A stretch of DNA of 33,844 nucleotides, from assembly GCF_000747075.1 (NCBI RefSeq), contig NZ_AVCH01000145.1, positions 1 to 33,844 on the forward strand. Reading direction: 5' to 3'. This DNA is from Arenimonas malthae CC-JY-1. Lineage in GTDB: Bacteria > Pseudomonadota > Gammaproteobacteria > Xanthomonadales > Xanthomonadaceae. Made by a program: the position numbers and the translations under genes. This document shows, piece by piece, positions 1 to 10,076 of this stretch; within the stretch, counting starts at the first letter, position 1, and each line of letters opens with the position of its first letter. The notes beneath the pieces were generated by a model. The model saw nothing but the letters and a program-made list of their open reading frames with translations, was not told the origin of the DNA and made no database searches.

Positions 1-167
1 AGCGCCGGCCTGAGGCCGCGCAGGCGCGACAGCCCCAGCGCCAGCGCCGGCTGCGCCAGCCAGGCGCCGACGACGGCCGCGGGATGCGCCAGCAGCAGCG
101 TGGCGGAAAGCGCCAGGCCCAGCGCCAGCCAGGCCCAGGCCAACCAGGGGCGGCCGGCTTCAGCCAT
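1..167 (-). CDS. membrane protein, 3' part outside window
   Basis: The minus-strand frame opens with ATG at 167-165 and stays open to the left edge, giving about 55 residues. The visible part is rich in Leu, Ala and Trp and looks like two hydrophobic segments (about residues 8-28 and 31-47) with an Arg-rich stretch after them, so an inner-membrane protein is likely. The start lies inside the end of ycgL (8-nt overlap), which is typical of translational coupling. I do not recognise the family from this fragment. Confidence 0.55.
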   Translation of the reverse strand, partial: MAEAGRPWLAWAWLALGLALSATLLLAHPAAVVGAWLAQPALALGLSRLRGLRPA

Positions 168-414
168 CGACCATCGGGTCCAGCACGGTGGGCGGGAACT
201 GCAGGTGGAAACCGTGCGTGTCCAGGTTCGCGCGCACCACCGCGGGGTCGCACTGCGCCAGGCGGCGGCCTTCGACCAGGGCGAACTCGAGCACGAACAC
301 CAGCTGGCCCAGGGGCGCCAGCACCGGCGGTGGAACCGCCGCGAAGTCGTCCCGCTTGCGCAGGTAGAGATACGTGTCGGGCTTGCGCAGGGATTTGTAG
401 ACGTAGGTTTGCAT
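160..414 (-). CDS. ycgL: YcgL domain-containing protein
   Basis: This 84-residue protein matches the YcgL family, a small gammaproteobacterial family of unknown function. The N-terminal pattern MQTYVYKSLRKPDTYLYL, the central GQLVFVLEF strand and the C-terminal LDTHGFHLQFPP segment are characteristic. The frame is open 21 codons further upstream, but the ATG at 414 begins the conserved domain and the extension looks like non-coding shadow. The downstream membrane-protein start overlaps the end of this gene by 8 nt, so the two are probably co-transcribed. In many relatives ycgL lies near rnd; that neighbour is not in view here. Confidence 0.85.
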   Translation of the reverse strand: MQTYVYKSLRKPDTYLYLRKRDDFAAVPPPVLAPLGQLVFVLEFALVEGRRLAQCDPAVVRANLDTHGFHLQFPPTVLDPMVDG

Positions 415-534
415 GGGGGCGCCGCGCGGGTTGCCGGGGATTGTCGCCGCAAACGGCAGGTGGGAAAAGCCGCACACGCGGCCGCCCCGCCGGCTTTGTT
501 AGGCTTGCCGGCCTGCCTGATCCCGGGAGCCACC

Positions 535-2880
535 ATGCGACTTCGCCTCACCCCCTTCGTCCTGCTGTTCGCCGCCGCGCTGCCGGCCGCCGCCCAGCCC
601 GCGCTCACGCTGGACCAGGCCATGGCCCACCCGGACTGGATCGGGCCGCCAGTGGAATCGGCCTGGTGGTCGCTGGACGGCCAGCGTGCCTACTACACGC
701 TCAAGCGCGAAGGCTCGCCGGTGCGCGACACCTGGACCGTGCCCGTGGCCGGCGGCGAGCCGGCGAAGGTGGAAGGCGCGGCACTGGCCGAACTCGACGC
801 CGCCAACCCGCGCTACGACGCCGCGCACCGGCAGGCGGTGTTCGTGCGCAACGGCGACGTGTTCCTGCGCGTGCTGGGCGGCCCGCTGCTGCAGCTCACG
901 CGCAGCAGCGAGGCCGAGGACGGCGCGCGTTTCGCCGCCGACGGCCGCGGCGTCATCTGGCGCGTCGGCAACGACTGGTTCCGCTGGTCGCCCGACACGC
1001 GCCTGGTGCAGCCGGTGGCGCTGCCGCGCGCCGAGAAGGACCCGGCCGCCGCGCCCGAAGCCGACGCCCTGCGCGAGCACCAGCTGCGCCTGAGCGCCCA
1101 GCTGGCGCGCGAGAAGGCCTTCCGCGACGCCCAGCGCGAAAGCGCGGAAGCCCTGCGCAAGGCCGACCCCAGCCGCCCCGCCGCGCCGGTGTACCTGGGC
1201 GACAAGGTCGAGATCGCCGACAGCGCGCTCTCGCCCGACGGCCGCTGGCTGCTCGTGGTCACGCAGGCCAAGGGCGCCGACAAGGGCCGCGCCGGCAAGA
1301 TGCCGAAGTACGTGACCGAATCGGGTTACGAGGAAGCCGAGGACGTGCGCGTGCGCGTCGGCCGCAACCCGCCGCAGGGCCAGCAGCTGGTGCTGGTGGA
1401 ACTGGCCACCGGCCAGGTGCGCGAACTGCCGCTGGCCACGCTGCCGGGCATCGCCAGCGACCCGCTGGCCGACCTGCGCAAGGCCGCCGGCCTCGAGGCC
1501 TTCAAGGGCGAGCGCGCGGTGCGCTTCGACGCCATGCAGTGGAGCGACGACGGCGGCAACGTGGCCGTGATGGCGCGCGCGGTGGACAACAAGGACCGCT
1601 GGATCGCCACCGTCGATTTCGCCGGCGGCAAGCTGGTGCCCGCGCACCGGCTCACCGACCCGGCCTGGATCAACTGGAACTTCAACGACTTCGGCTGGCT
1701 GCCGGGCGGCCGCACGCTGTGGCTGCTGTCGGAGGAATCGGGCTATTCGCACCTGTACACCGTGGTGCCGGGCGAGCGCGCCAATCGGCTGACGTCGGGT
1801 CGCTGGGAGGCGTCGTCGCCGCGGTGGTCGCCGGACGGCGGCACCGCGTATTTCCTGTGCAACCGCGCATGGCCGGGTGACTACGAGGTGTGCGCGGTGC
1901 CCAGCACCGGCGGCGAAGTGCGCGAAGTGACGGCGCTCGACGGCGTCGAGGACTTCGCGCTCTCGGCCGACGGCAGCCGCCTGCTGCTGCGCTGGTCCTC
2001 GCACCACACCCCGGCCCAGCTGGCCGTGCAGCCGGTGGCCGGCGGCGAGGCGGTGAAGCTGACCGACACCCGCAGCGAAGACTACAAGGCGCGCCGCTGG
2101 CTGGCGCCGCAGATGGTGCAGGTGCCGTCCACGCACGGCGCCGGCAGCGTCTGGGCCAAGCTCTACCGGCCGGAAACGCTGGAGCCTGGCCGCAAGTACC
2201 CGGTGGTGATGTTCGTGCACGGCGCGGGCTACCTGCAGAACGTGCACGCGCGCTTCCCCGTGTATTTCCGCGAGCAGATGTTCCACCAGCTGCTGGTCGA
2301 ACGCGGCTTCATCGTGCTCGACATGGACTTCCGCGCCTCCGAGGGCTACGGCCGCGACTGGCGCACGGCGATCTACCGCCGCATGGGCCACCCGGAGCTC
2401 GAGGACTACCTCGACGGCGTGAAGTACATGGTCGACCGGCACCAGGGCGATGCCGCCAACGTCGGCATCTACGGCGGCAGCTACGGCGGCTTCATGAGCT
2501 TCATGGCGCTGTTCCGCGCGCCCGAGGTGTTCAAGGCCGGCGCCGCGCTGCGCCCGGTCACCGACTGGACCAGCTACAACCACGAATACACCTCGAACAT
2601 CCTCAACACGCCCGAGCTCGACCCCGAGGCCTACAAGCGCAGTTCGCCGATCGAATACGTGGAGAACCTGCGCGGCCACCTGCTGATCAGCCACGGCATG
2701 ATCGACGACAACGTCTTCTACCAGGACTCGGTGCGCCTCTCGCAGCGCCTGATCGAGCTTCGGAAGGCGAACTGGGAAATGGCCAGCTACCCGCTGGAGC
2801 GCCACGCCTACCAGCACCCGGAAAGCTGGTACGACCAGTACCGCCGCATCCTCGAACTCTTCGAGGACAACCTGAAGTAA
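535..2880 (+). CDS. secreted prolyl-oligopeptidase-family (S9) serine peptidase
   Basis: The protein has 781 residues. It starts with a Sec signal peptide (charged MRLR, hydrophobic core, likely cleavage near residue 20 after AAA), then a beta-propeller region with SPDG-type repeats, then an alpha/beta-hydrolase domain from about residue 530. The catalytic triad is visible as S649 in GGSYGG, D724 in GMIDDN and H757 in ERHAYQ, with spacing normal for S9 enzymes. It should cut short peptides after Pro or a small residue in the periplasm or outside; exact specificity cannot be read. Residues about 163-220 form a charged, Ala/Glu/Arg-rich stretch that probably inserts between propeller blades. 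The ATG at 535 was chosen because it opens the signal peptide and has GGGAG 7 nt upstream. The gene is convergent with xanB2, only 4 nt away. Confidence 0.9.
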   Translation: MRLRLTPFVLLFAAALPAAAQPALTLDQAMAHPDWIGPPVESAWWSLDGQRAYYTLKREGSPVRDTWTVPVAGGEPAKVEGAALAELDAANPRYDAAHRQAVFVRNGDVFLRVLGGPLLQLTRSSEAEDGARFAADGRGVIWRVGNDWFRWSPDTRLVQPVALPRAEKDPAAAPEADALREHQLRLSAQLAREKAFRDAQRESAEALRKADPSRPAAPVYLGDKVEIADSALSPDGRWLLVVTQAKGADKGRAGKMPKYVTESGYEEAEDVRVRVGRNPPQGQQLVLVELATGQVRELPLATLPGIASDPLADLRKAAGLEAFKGERAVRFDAMQWSDDGGNVAVMARAVDNKDRWIATVDFAGGKLVPAHRLTDPAWINWNFNDFGWLPGGRTLWLLSEESGYSHLYTVVPGERANRLTSGRWEASSPRWSPDGGTAYFLCNRAWPGDYEVCAVPSTGGEVREVTALDGVEDFALSADGSRLLLRWSSHHTPAQLAVQPVAGGEAVKLTDTRSEDYKARRWLAPQMVQVPSTHGAGSVWAKLYRPETLEPGRKYPVVMFVHGAGYLQNVHARFPVYFREQMFHQLLVERGFIVLDMDFRASEGYGRDWRTAIYRRMGHPELEDYLDGVKYMVDRHQGDAANVGIYGGSYGGFMSFMALFRAPEVFKAGAALRPVTDWTSYNHEYTSNILNTPELDPEAYKRSSPIEYVENLRGHLLISHGMIDDNVFYQDSVRLSQRLIELRKANWEMASYPLERHAYQHPESWYDQYRRILELFEDNLK

Positions 2881-2884
2881 GCCC

Positions 2885-4761
<1,877 letters not shown>

Positions 4762-4764
<3 letters not shown>

Positions 4765-4885
4765 AAACCCCGCGGGCCAGGGGAAGCCCGCGGGGTAGGG
4801 GATGGAGCTCAGGTTGGGGAGAACCCTGCTCCGGTTGGATCCACTCAGGGGAGGGAGTGATCCTGCGCCGGACCTTGCATCCGAC
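4762..4885 (-). ncRNA. sX13: sX13-like small RNA with three C-rich hairpin loops
   Basis: Read on the minus strand, this AT-richer gap folds into three consecutive hairpins, each with a C-rich loop. Hairpin 1 has a CACTC/GAGTG stem (4842-4846 with 4855-4859, extended by ATCC/GGAT) and loop CCTCCCCT. Hairpin 2 has GGAGC/GCTCC and AGGTT/AACCT arms (4804-4832) and loop CTCCCC. Hairpin 3 is the terminator with loop TTCCCCTG. A candidate -10 (TCTACT, 4892-4897) would start transcription near 4885, giving about 120 nt. Size, three C-rich loops and position next to polA match my recollection of sX13, a virulence-linked Xanthomonas small RNA of about 115 nt that pairs with G-rich motifs near start codons. 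The 5' end is estimated; family membership is from memory, without an alignment. Confidence 0.72.
4763..4795 (-). terminator. intrinsic terminator of the small RNA
   Basis: A perfect 10-bp GC stem (4768-4777 with 4786-4795) with an 8-nt loop is followed on the minus strand by TTTTTATTT. No T-run follows on the plus strand, so the terminator acts leftward, for the small RNA and any polA read-through, rather than for hemF. It is the only canonical rho-independent terminator I see in the window. Confidence 0.9.
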
Positions 4886-4978
4886 GCACCTAGTAGACCC
4901 CTCCACGCATGAGAAGTTCGTGAACAGGACAGTTAAAAAACCGTTCGATTCAGGACGCGTTCATTCCGCTGCAACCGA

Positions 4979-5012
4979 CTGATTCAAAAGGCGAATTCCG
5001 TCACGGAATCAG
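4979..5012 (-). terminator. possible weak polA terminator or switchable hairpin
   Basis: At the polA stop codon two mutually exclusive stems can form: ATTCCG/CGGAAT with a 3-nt loop (4995-5000 with 5004-5009), and CTGATTC/GAATCAG (4979-4985 with 5006-5012). On the minus strand the inner hairpin is followed by CGCC and only TTTT, so termination would be weak. Transcripts of polA might therefore run on into the small RNA. Confidence 0.35.
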
Positions 5013-7744
5013 TGCGCCTGGTCCCAGTTTTCGCCCACGCCCACGTCCACCACCAGGGCCACGCGCAGGTTGGCGGCCGACTCCATCCGGGAGCGCACTT
5101 CGGCCACCAGGGTGTCGACGAAACCGGCCTCGGCCTCGAACACCAGTTCGTCGTGCACCTGCAGCAGCATGGTCGCCCGCGCGCGGTGCGCCTGCACCCA
5201 TTCGTCCACCGACACCATGGCGCGCTTGATGATGTCGGCGGCGGTGCCCTGCATCGGCGCGTTGATGGCGGCTCGCTCGGCGCCGGCGCGCTGGGCCTGG
5301 TTGCGCGAGTTGATTTCGTTGAGCTGCAGCCGGCGGCCGAACACCGTTTCCACGTAACCCTGCTCGCGCGCCTGCTGGCGCACGCGTTCCATGAAATCAC
5401 GCACGCCCGGGTAGCGGGCGAAGTACAGCGCGATGTAGTCCTGCGCCTCGCCGCGGCCGATGCCGAGCTGGCGCGCCAGGCCCCAGGCGCTCATGCCGTA
5501 CATCAGGCCGAAGTTGATGGCCTTGGCGGCGCGGCGCTGGTCGCCGCTGACCTGATCGAGCGGCACGCCGAACACTTCCGCCGCGGTGGCCTTGTGCACG
5601 TCCTGGCCGCTTTCGAAGGCACGCAGGAGGCCGGCGTCCTCCGACAGGTGGGCCATGATGCGCAGCTCGATCTGCGAGTAGTCGCAGGCGACGATCCTGC
5701 GCCCCGGCGGCGCGATGAAGGCCGTGCGGATGCGGCGGCCGTCCTCGGTGCGGATGGGGATGTTCTGCAGGTTCGGGTCGTTCGAGCTCAGGCGGCCGGT
5801 GGCGGCGCCGGCCTGGTGGTAGCTGGTGTGCAGGCGGCCGGTATCGGGGTTCACCATCTCCGGCAGCTTGTCGGTGTAGGTGTTGCGCAGCTTGGCCAGG
5901 CCGCGGTACTCGAGGATCAGGCGGGGCAGCTCGTGCTGGTCGGCGATGGCCTCCAGCGCTTCTTCGTTGGTGGATGGCGCGCCGGTGGGCGTTTTCACCA
6001 GCGCCGGAAGCTTGAGCTCGTCGAACAGCAGCGCGCCCAGCTGCTTGGGCGAATCGAGGTTGAAGGCGCGGCCGGCGATCTCGTGCGCGCGCTGCTGCGC
6101 GGCCAGCATGCGGCGGCCGAGGTCGGCGCTCTGGCGCCTGAGCTCGGCCACGTCCACCAGCACGCCGGCGGCTTCCATGCGCGCCAGCACCGGCACCAGC
6201 GGCATCTCGATGTCGCGGTACACTTTTTCCAGCGACGGCTCGGCCGCCAGCTTCGCCGACAGCACGCGGTGCAGGCGCAGGGTGACGTCGGCGTCTTCGG
6301 CGGCGTACCGGGTGGCGTCGTCGAGCGCCACCGAGGAGAACGGGATCTGCTTGGCGCCCTTGCCGGCCACGTCCTCGTACTTGATGGTTTCGTAGCCCAG
6401 GTACTTGCGGGCCAGCGTGTCCATGTCGTGGCGCAGGCCGCCGGCGTTGAAGACGAAACTTTCCAGCATCGTGTCCTCGGCGTAGCCCAGCACGTCCACG
6501 CCGTGGCGGCGCAGCACGTGGATGTCGTACTTGCCGTGCTGGCCGAGCTTGCGCCGGGCAGCGTCGCCCAGCACCGGGCGCAGCGCGTCGAGCACTTCGT
6601 CGCGCGGCAGCTGCGCCGGCGCACCCGGGTAGTCGTGGCCCACGGGGATGTAGCAGGCCTTGCCGGGTTCGACCGCGAAGCTCAGGCCCACGAGGTTGGC
6701 GCGCAGCGGGTCGAGCGAATCGGTTTCGGTGTCGAAGGCGACCAGGTCGGCCGCCAGCAGGCGCTGCACCCAGGCCGACAGCGCCTCGCGGGTGGTGACG
6801 CATTCGTACTCGCCCGGCGCGGACAGGGACGGATCGGGCGCGGTCTCTTCGGCCACGGCCGGCGCGGGGCGGCCCCCCGCCTTCGCCGACGACGCCGGCG
6901 CACCGCCTTCCAGCTCGCGCAGCGCGGCGTTGAAGCCGTAGCGCGCGTAGAGCTCGCGCAGCGCATCCACGTCGCGCGGGCGCAGCTTCAGCTGCTGCGG
7001 GGCCTGCTCCAGCGGCACGTCGGTCTTGATGGTCACCAGCGCCTGGTTCAGCGGCAGGCGGCCGAGCGCGGCGCGCAGGTTTTCGCCGATCTTGCCGCCG
7101 ATGTCGGCGGCGTGCGCGATGACGCCTTCCAGCGAGTCGTACTGGGCCAGCCACTTGGCGGCCGTCTTCGGGCCGCACTTGTCCACGCCGGGCACGTTGT
7201 CCACGGTGTCGCCCATCAGGGCCAGCAGGTCCACCACCTGGTCGGGGCGCACGCCGAATTTCTCGACCACGCCGGCCTCGTCGGTGACGCTGCCGGTCAT
7301 GGTGTTGGTGAGCGTGATGCCCGGGCGCACCAGCTGGGCGAAGTCCTTGTCGCCGGTGGAGATGGTGACCGGGATGCCGGCCGCGTGCGCCTGCAGCGCC
7401 AGCGTACCGATCACGTCGTCGGCTTCCACGCCCGGCACGCGCAGGATGGGAAAGCCCAGGGCCTCGACGATGCGCATCATCGGCTCCACCTGGGCCCGCA
7501 GCTCGTCGGGCATGGGCGGGCGGTTGGCCTTGTAGTCGGGGTACAGGGCGTCGCGGAAGGTCGGGCCCGAGGCGTCCACCACGAAGGCGGTGTAGTCGGG
7601 GTTTTCCTTCAGCGTGGCGCGCAGCATGTTGACGATGCCGAACAGGGCGCCGGTGGGCGAGCCGTCCGGGCCGGTCAGCGGCGGCAGGGCGTGGAAGGCG
7701 CGGTAGAGGTAGGACGAGCCGTCGATGAGGACGAGGCGGGACAT
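5009..7744 (-). CDS. polA: DNA polymerase I
   Basis: This 911-residue protein fills gaps, removes RNA primers and acts in excision repair. Three domains are visible. The 5'-nuclease domain (about 1-290) starts MSRLVLIDGSSYLYRAF and contains GVEADD and the TGDKDFAQLV motif. The 3'-5' exonuclease domain (about 320-510) keeps its DEDD residues, with D338 and E340 in FDTETDS, so proofreading should be active. In the polymerase domain (about 515-911), D688 in ACDYSQIELR and D865 in VHDELVF bind metal, and the O-helix has K741 and F745 in KAINFGLMYG, spaced as in E. coli. An open frame extends 134 codons upstream but lies over the divergent gene; the ATG at 7744 begins the conserved domain. A -10 box sits 28 nt upstream. 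Confidence 0.98.
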   Translation of the reverse strand: MSRLVLIDGSSYLYRAFHALPPLTGPDGSPTGALFGIVNMLRATLKENPDYTAFVVDASGPTFRDALYPDYKANRPPMPDELRAQVEPMMRIVEALGFPILRVPGVEADDVIGTLALQAHAAGIPVTISTGDKDFAQLVRPGITLTNTMTGSVTDEAGVVEKFGVRPDQVVDLLALMGDTVDNVPGVDKCGPKTAAKWLAQYDSLEGVIAHAADIGGKIGENLRAALGRLPLNQALVTIKTDVPLEQAPQQLKLRPRDVDALRELYARYGFNAALRELEGGAPASSAKAGGRPAPAVAEETAPDPSLSAPGEYECVTTREALSAWVQRLLAADLVAFDTETDSLDPLRANLVGLSFAVEPGKACYIPVGHDYPGAPAQLPRDEVLDALRPVLGDAARRKLGQHGKYDIHVLRRHGVDVLGYAEDTMLESFVFNAGGLRHDMDTLARKYLGYETIKYEDVAGKGAKQIPFSSVALDDATRYAAEDADVTLRLHRVLSAKLAAEPSLEKVYRDIEMPLVPVLARMEAAGVLVDVAELRRQSADLGRRMLAAQQRAHEIAGRAFNLDSPKQLGALLFDELKLPALVKTPTGAPSTNEEALEAIADQHELPRLILEYRGLAKLRNTYTDKLPEMVNPDTGRLHTSYHQAGAATGRLSSNDPNLQNIPIRTEDGRRIRTAFIAPPGRRIVACDYSQIELRIMAHLSEDAGLLRAFESGQDVHKATAAEVFGVPLDQVSGDQRRAAKAINFGLMYGMSAWGLARQLGIGRGEAQDYIALYFARYPGVRDFMERVRQQAREQGYVETVFGRRLQLNEINSRNQAQRAGAERAAINAPMQGTAADIIKRAMVSVDEWVQAHRARATMLLQVHDELVFEAEAGFVDTLVAEVRSRMESAANLRVALVVDVGVGENWDQAH

Positions 7745-7772
7745 GGCGGCGATCCGGTGCGGTCGAACCCGG

Positions 7773-7778
7773 ATTCTA
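7773..7778 (-). promoter_or_regulatory. -10 box of polA
   Basis: TAGAAT (5 of 6) on the minus strand, 28 nt before the polA ATG, predicts a leader of about 20 nt. No good -35 hexamer is seen at 16-18 nt spacing. Confidence 0.45.
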
Positions 7779-7797
7779 CGTGCTCCGGGCGCGCCGC

Positions 7798-7826
7798 TTG
7801 AGGGCCCGGGGCGCTTTTGCCATGCT
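7798..7826 (+). promoter_or_regulatory. candidate promoter of the DUF2782-TRAP operon
   Basis: TTGAGG (7798-7803) and CATGCT (7821-7826) are separated by exactly 17 nt and precede the gene at 7853. The -35 matches 4 of 6 and the -10 3 of 6. The same CATGCT hexamer serves as the predicted -10 of the FNR-type promoter at 21669-21674. Confidence 0.35.
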
Positions 7827-7852
7827 GGCCGTCCCGCGTGCAGGAGCCCGCC

Positions 7853-8185
7853 ATGAACGCCCTGATCCCCCTGCTGTTCGCCCTGGCCGCCCAGGACGCC
7901 GCACCGGCCGCGGAAGCACCCGCCCGCGAGGAAGCGCCCATCCCCGAGAAGGTGCAGGCTGCGCCCACCGGCGACGAACTGCCGGCGGTGAGCATCCGCA
8001 CCGAAGAGAACGGCGACCGCGTCGAGGAGTACCGGCAGGACGGCCGCCTGTACATGGTAAAGGTCACGCCCGAACGCGGCCGGCCCTATTACCTCATGGA
8101 CACCGACGGCAACGGCCGGCTCAATCGCGACGACGTGGCCGACCACGTCTCGCCGGTGTACTGGACCCTTTACGAGTGGGATTGA
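7853..8185 (+). CDS. DUF2782-like small secreted protein
   Basis: This 110-residue protein begins with a short hydrophobic leader (MNALIPLLFALAA) followed by a low-complexity Ala/Glu/Pro linker (about 15-45), which suggests export to the periplasm. A compact domain (about 47-105) follows, with the IRTEENGDRVEEYR strand pair, MVKVTPERGRPYYL and DTDGNG. This resembles DUF2782, a family of unknown function often encoded beside polA in gammaproteobacteria. The ATG at 7853 has AGGAG upstream at good spacing; the longer frame start at 7817 lacks a ribosome binding site and falls on the predicted -10. Its stop overlaps the start of dctQ, so the gene is probably first in the TRAP operon. Confidence 0.75.
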   Translation: MNALIPLLFALAAQDAAPAAEAPAREEAPIPEKVQAAPTGDELPAVSIRTEENGDRVEEYRQDGRLYMVKVTPERGRPYYLMDTDGNGRLNRDDVADHVSPVYWTLYEWD

Positions 8186-8697
8186 ACCGCCTCGCCCCGG
8201 CCCTGCGCTGGGCCGACACCCTGAGTGAAGCCGGTGGCCGCGTGGCCGCCGCGCTGGCGGTCGCGCTGGTGGCGCTGTCCTTCGGCCTGGTGCTGGCGCG
8301 CTATGGCGCGGGCGCGGGTTCGGTGGCGGCGCAGGAAGCGGTGCTGTGGCTGCACGCCTCGGTGTTCCTGCTGGGCCTGGCCTACGCGCTTCGCCACGGC
8401 GCGCACGTGCGGGTGGACGTGTTCTCGCAGCACTGGACCGCGCGCACCCGCGACTGGGTGGAATTCAGCGCCGGCGTGGCGCTGCTGCTGCCCTTCTGCG
8501 CCTTCATCGTGGCGATGAGCTGGGACTACGTGGCGGCCAGCTGGGCCGCCCGGGAAGGGTCGCGCGACCCGGGCGGCCTGCCGGCCTGGTACCTGCTCAA
8601 GGCGCTGATCCCGCTGTCGGCGGCGCTGCTGTTCCTGCAGGGCCTGGCCGAAACCCTGCGCGCGCTCGGCCGCGCCCTCGCCCGCGGGGGCGCATGA
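8176..8697 (+). CDS. dctQ: TRAP transporter small permease (DctQ-type)
   Basis: The protein of about 173 residues has four hydrophobic segments (roughly residues 18-38, 50-70, 90-112, 136-156), as expected for the small membrane subunit of a tripartite ATP-independent periplasmic (TRAP) transporter, which pairs with DctM. The conserved region ALRHGAHVRVDVFSQHW between segments 2 and 3 is typical of DctQ. There is no ATG at the front: GTG at 8176 or TTG at 8182 are the candidates, both overlapping the stop of the preceding gene. I give GTG; the difference is two residues. The end overlaps dctM by ATGA. Confidence 0.85.
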   Translation: MGLNRLAPALRWADTLSEAGGRVAAALAVALVALSFGLVLARYGAGAGSVAAQEAVLWLHASVFLLGLAYALRHGAHVRVDVFSQHWTARTRDWVEFSAGVALLLPFCAFIVAMSWDYVAASWAAREGSRDPGGLPAWYLLKALIPLSAALLFLQGLAETLRALGRALARGGA

Positions 8698-10076
8698 GCC
8701 TGCACGACCAGCACATCCTGATGCTCGTGCTGCTGCTGCTCGGCCTGCTGGCCGGGCTGGCCAGCGGCTTCCCGGTGGCCTTCGTGCTGGGCGGCGTGGC
8801 GCTGCTCGCGGCCGGCGCCGGCATCTTGCTCGGCAACTTCGACGCCAGCTTCCTCGAGGCGTTCCCGAACCGCGTGTTCGGCGTGATGAGCAACGAAACC
8901 CTGGTGGCGGTGCCGCTGTTCGTGTTCATGGGCGTGATGCTGGAACGTTCGCGCATCGCCGAATCGCTGCTCGAGGCGGTGGCGGCGCTGTTCGGCCGCG
9001 TGCGCGGCGGCCTGGTGGTGGCGGTGCTGCTGGTGGGTGCGGTGCTCGCCGCGTCCACCGGCATCGTCGGCGCCACGGTGGTGGCGATGGGCCTGATCTC
9101 GCTGCCCACCATGCTGCGCCACGGCTACTGCCCGCGCCTGGCCAGCGGCGCCATCTGCGCCTCGGGCACGCTGGGCCAGATCATCCCGCCCTCGATCGTG
9201 CTGGTGCTGCTGGGCGACCAGCTGGGCAACGCCTACCAGCAGGCGCAGCTGAAGCAGGGCATCTACGCGCCGGACACCGTGTCGGTGGGCGACCTGTTCG
9301 CCGGCGCGCTGGTGCCCGGCCTCGCGCTGGTGGCGCTGTACCTGCTGTATGCGCTGTGGGTGGCCTGGCGCCAGCCGGAGCGCGCGCCGGCGCTGCTCGA
9401 GAGCCAGCCGCGTTCGCTGGCGCAGCTGGCCAAGGCCATCCTGCCGGCGCTGTCGCTGATCGGCCTGGTGCTGGGTTCGATCCTGGGCGGTTTCGCCACC
9501 GCCACCGAAGCCGCCGCGGTGGGCGCAGTGGGCGCCACGGCCTTCGCCGCGCTCTACGGGCGGCTGGGCCTGCGGCGCCTGTACGAGGTGGGCGCCGAAA
9601 CGGTGAAGGTGACCGCGATGGTGTTCGCCATCCTGGTCGGCGCCGCGCTGTTTTCGCTGGTGTTCCGCGGCTACGGCGGCGACGAGCTGGTGCACGAGGC
9701 GCTGGCTTCGCTGCCGGGCGGCAAGTGGGGCGCCATCCTCGCGGTGATGCTGTTGATGTTCCTGCTCGGCTTCGTGCTCGATTTCATCGAAATCGTGTTC
9801 GTGATCGTGCCCATCGTTGGCCCGGTGTTGCTGGCGATGGGCGTGGACCCGGTCTGGCTGGGCGTGATGATGGCCATCAACCTGCAGACCTCGTTCCTGA
9901 CGCCGCCGTTTGGATTCGCGCTCTTTTACCTGCGCGGCGTGGCGCCGCCGGAACTGCGCACGGCCGACATCTACCGCGGCGTGGTGCCCTTCATCGTCTT
10001 GCAGTTGCTGGTGCTGGCGGCCGTGGCGGCCTTCCCCTCGCTGGCCACCGCCCTGCCGGATTACCTGTATGGATGA
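8694..10076 (+). CDS. dctM: TRAP transporter large permease (DctM-type)
   Basis: This 460-residue, very hydrophobic protein is the large ion-coupled transport subunit of a TRAP importer, with about eleven or more membrane segments. Typical DctM features are the N-terminal GFPVAFVLGG, FVFMGVMLERS, ASTGIVGATVVAMG with the following LPTMLRHGY loop, and ASGTLGQIIPPSIVLVLLGD, which carries the conserved PPS of the first half. The second half has FATATEAAAVGA and LQTSFLTPPFGFALFYLRG. It overlaps dctQ by 4 nt and the downstream GNAT gene by 8 nt. The periplasmic binding partner is not adjacent: the likely one is the minus-strand gene at 11520-12614. Confidence 0.93.
   Translation: MSLHDQHILMLVLLLLGLLAGLASGFPVAFVLGGVALLAAGAGILLGNFDASFLEAFPNRVFGVMSNETLVAVPLFVFMGVMLERSRIAESLLEAVAALFGRVRGGLVVAVLLVGAVLAASTGIVGATVVAMGLISLPTMLRHGYCPRLASGAICASGTLGQIIPPSIVLVLLGDQLGNAYQQAQLKQGIYAPDTVSVGDLFAGALVPGLALVALYLLYALWVAWRQPERAPALLESQPRSLAQLAKAILPALSLIGLVLGSILGGFATATEAAAVGAVGATAFAALYGRLGLRRLYEVGAETVKVTAMVFAILVGAALFSLVFRGYGGDELVHEALASLPGGKWGAILAVMLLMFLLGFVLDFIEIVFVIVPIVGPVLLAMGVDPVWLGVMMAINLQTSFLTPPFGFALFYLRGVAPPELRTADIYRGVVPFIVLQLLVLAAVAAFPSLATALPDYLYG

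Noticed and set aside
4765-4885. Plus-strand Rsm/Csr-type small RNA, because the loops read GGGGA on that strand
   Set aside because: The only U-tract after the last stem is on the minus strand, and no plus-strand promoter or terminator frames it.
4930-4942. T6 run on the minus strand as a polA terminator
   Set aside because: No stable GC-rich hairpin precedes it on that strand. It might instead be an upstream AT element of the small RNA promoter, but that is too weak to annotate.
5012-7801. 929-codon open frame antisense to polA
   Set aside because: Low-complexity His/Gln/Arg-rich translation without any motif; polA has all catalytic residues in the other frame.
7745-8146. 134-residue N-terminal extension of polA
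   Set aside because: It lies across the divergent DUF2782-like gene and the polA -10 box, and the conserved 5'-nuclease domain begins exactly at ATG 7744.
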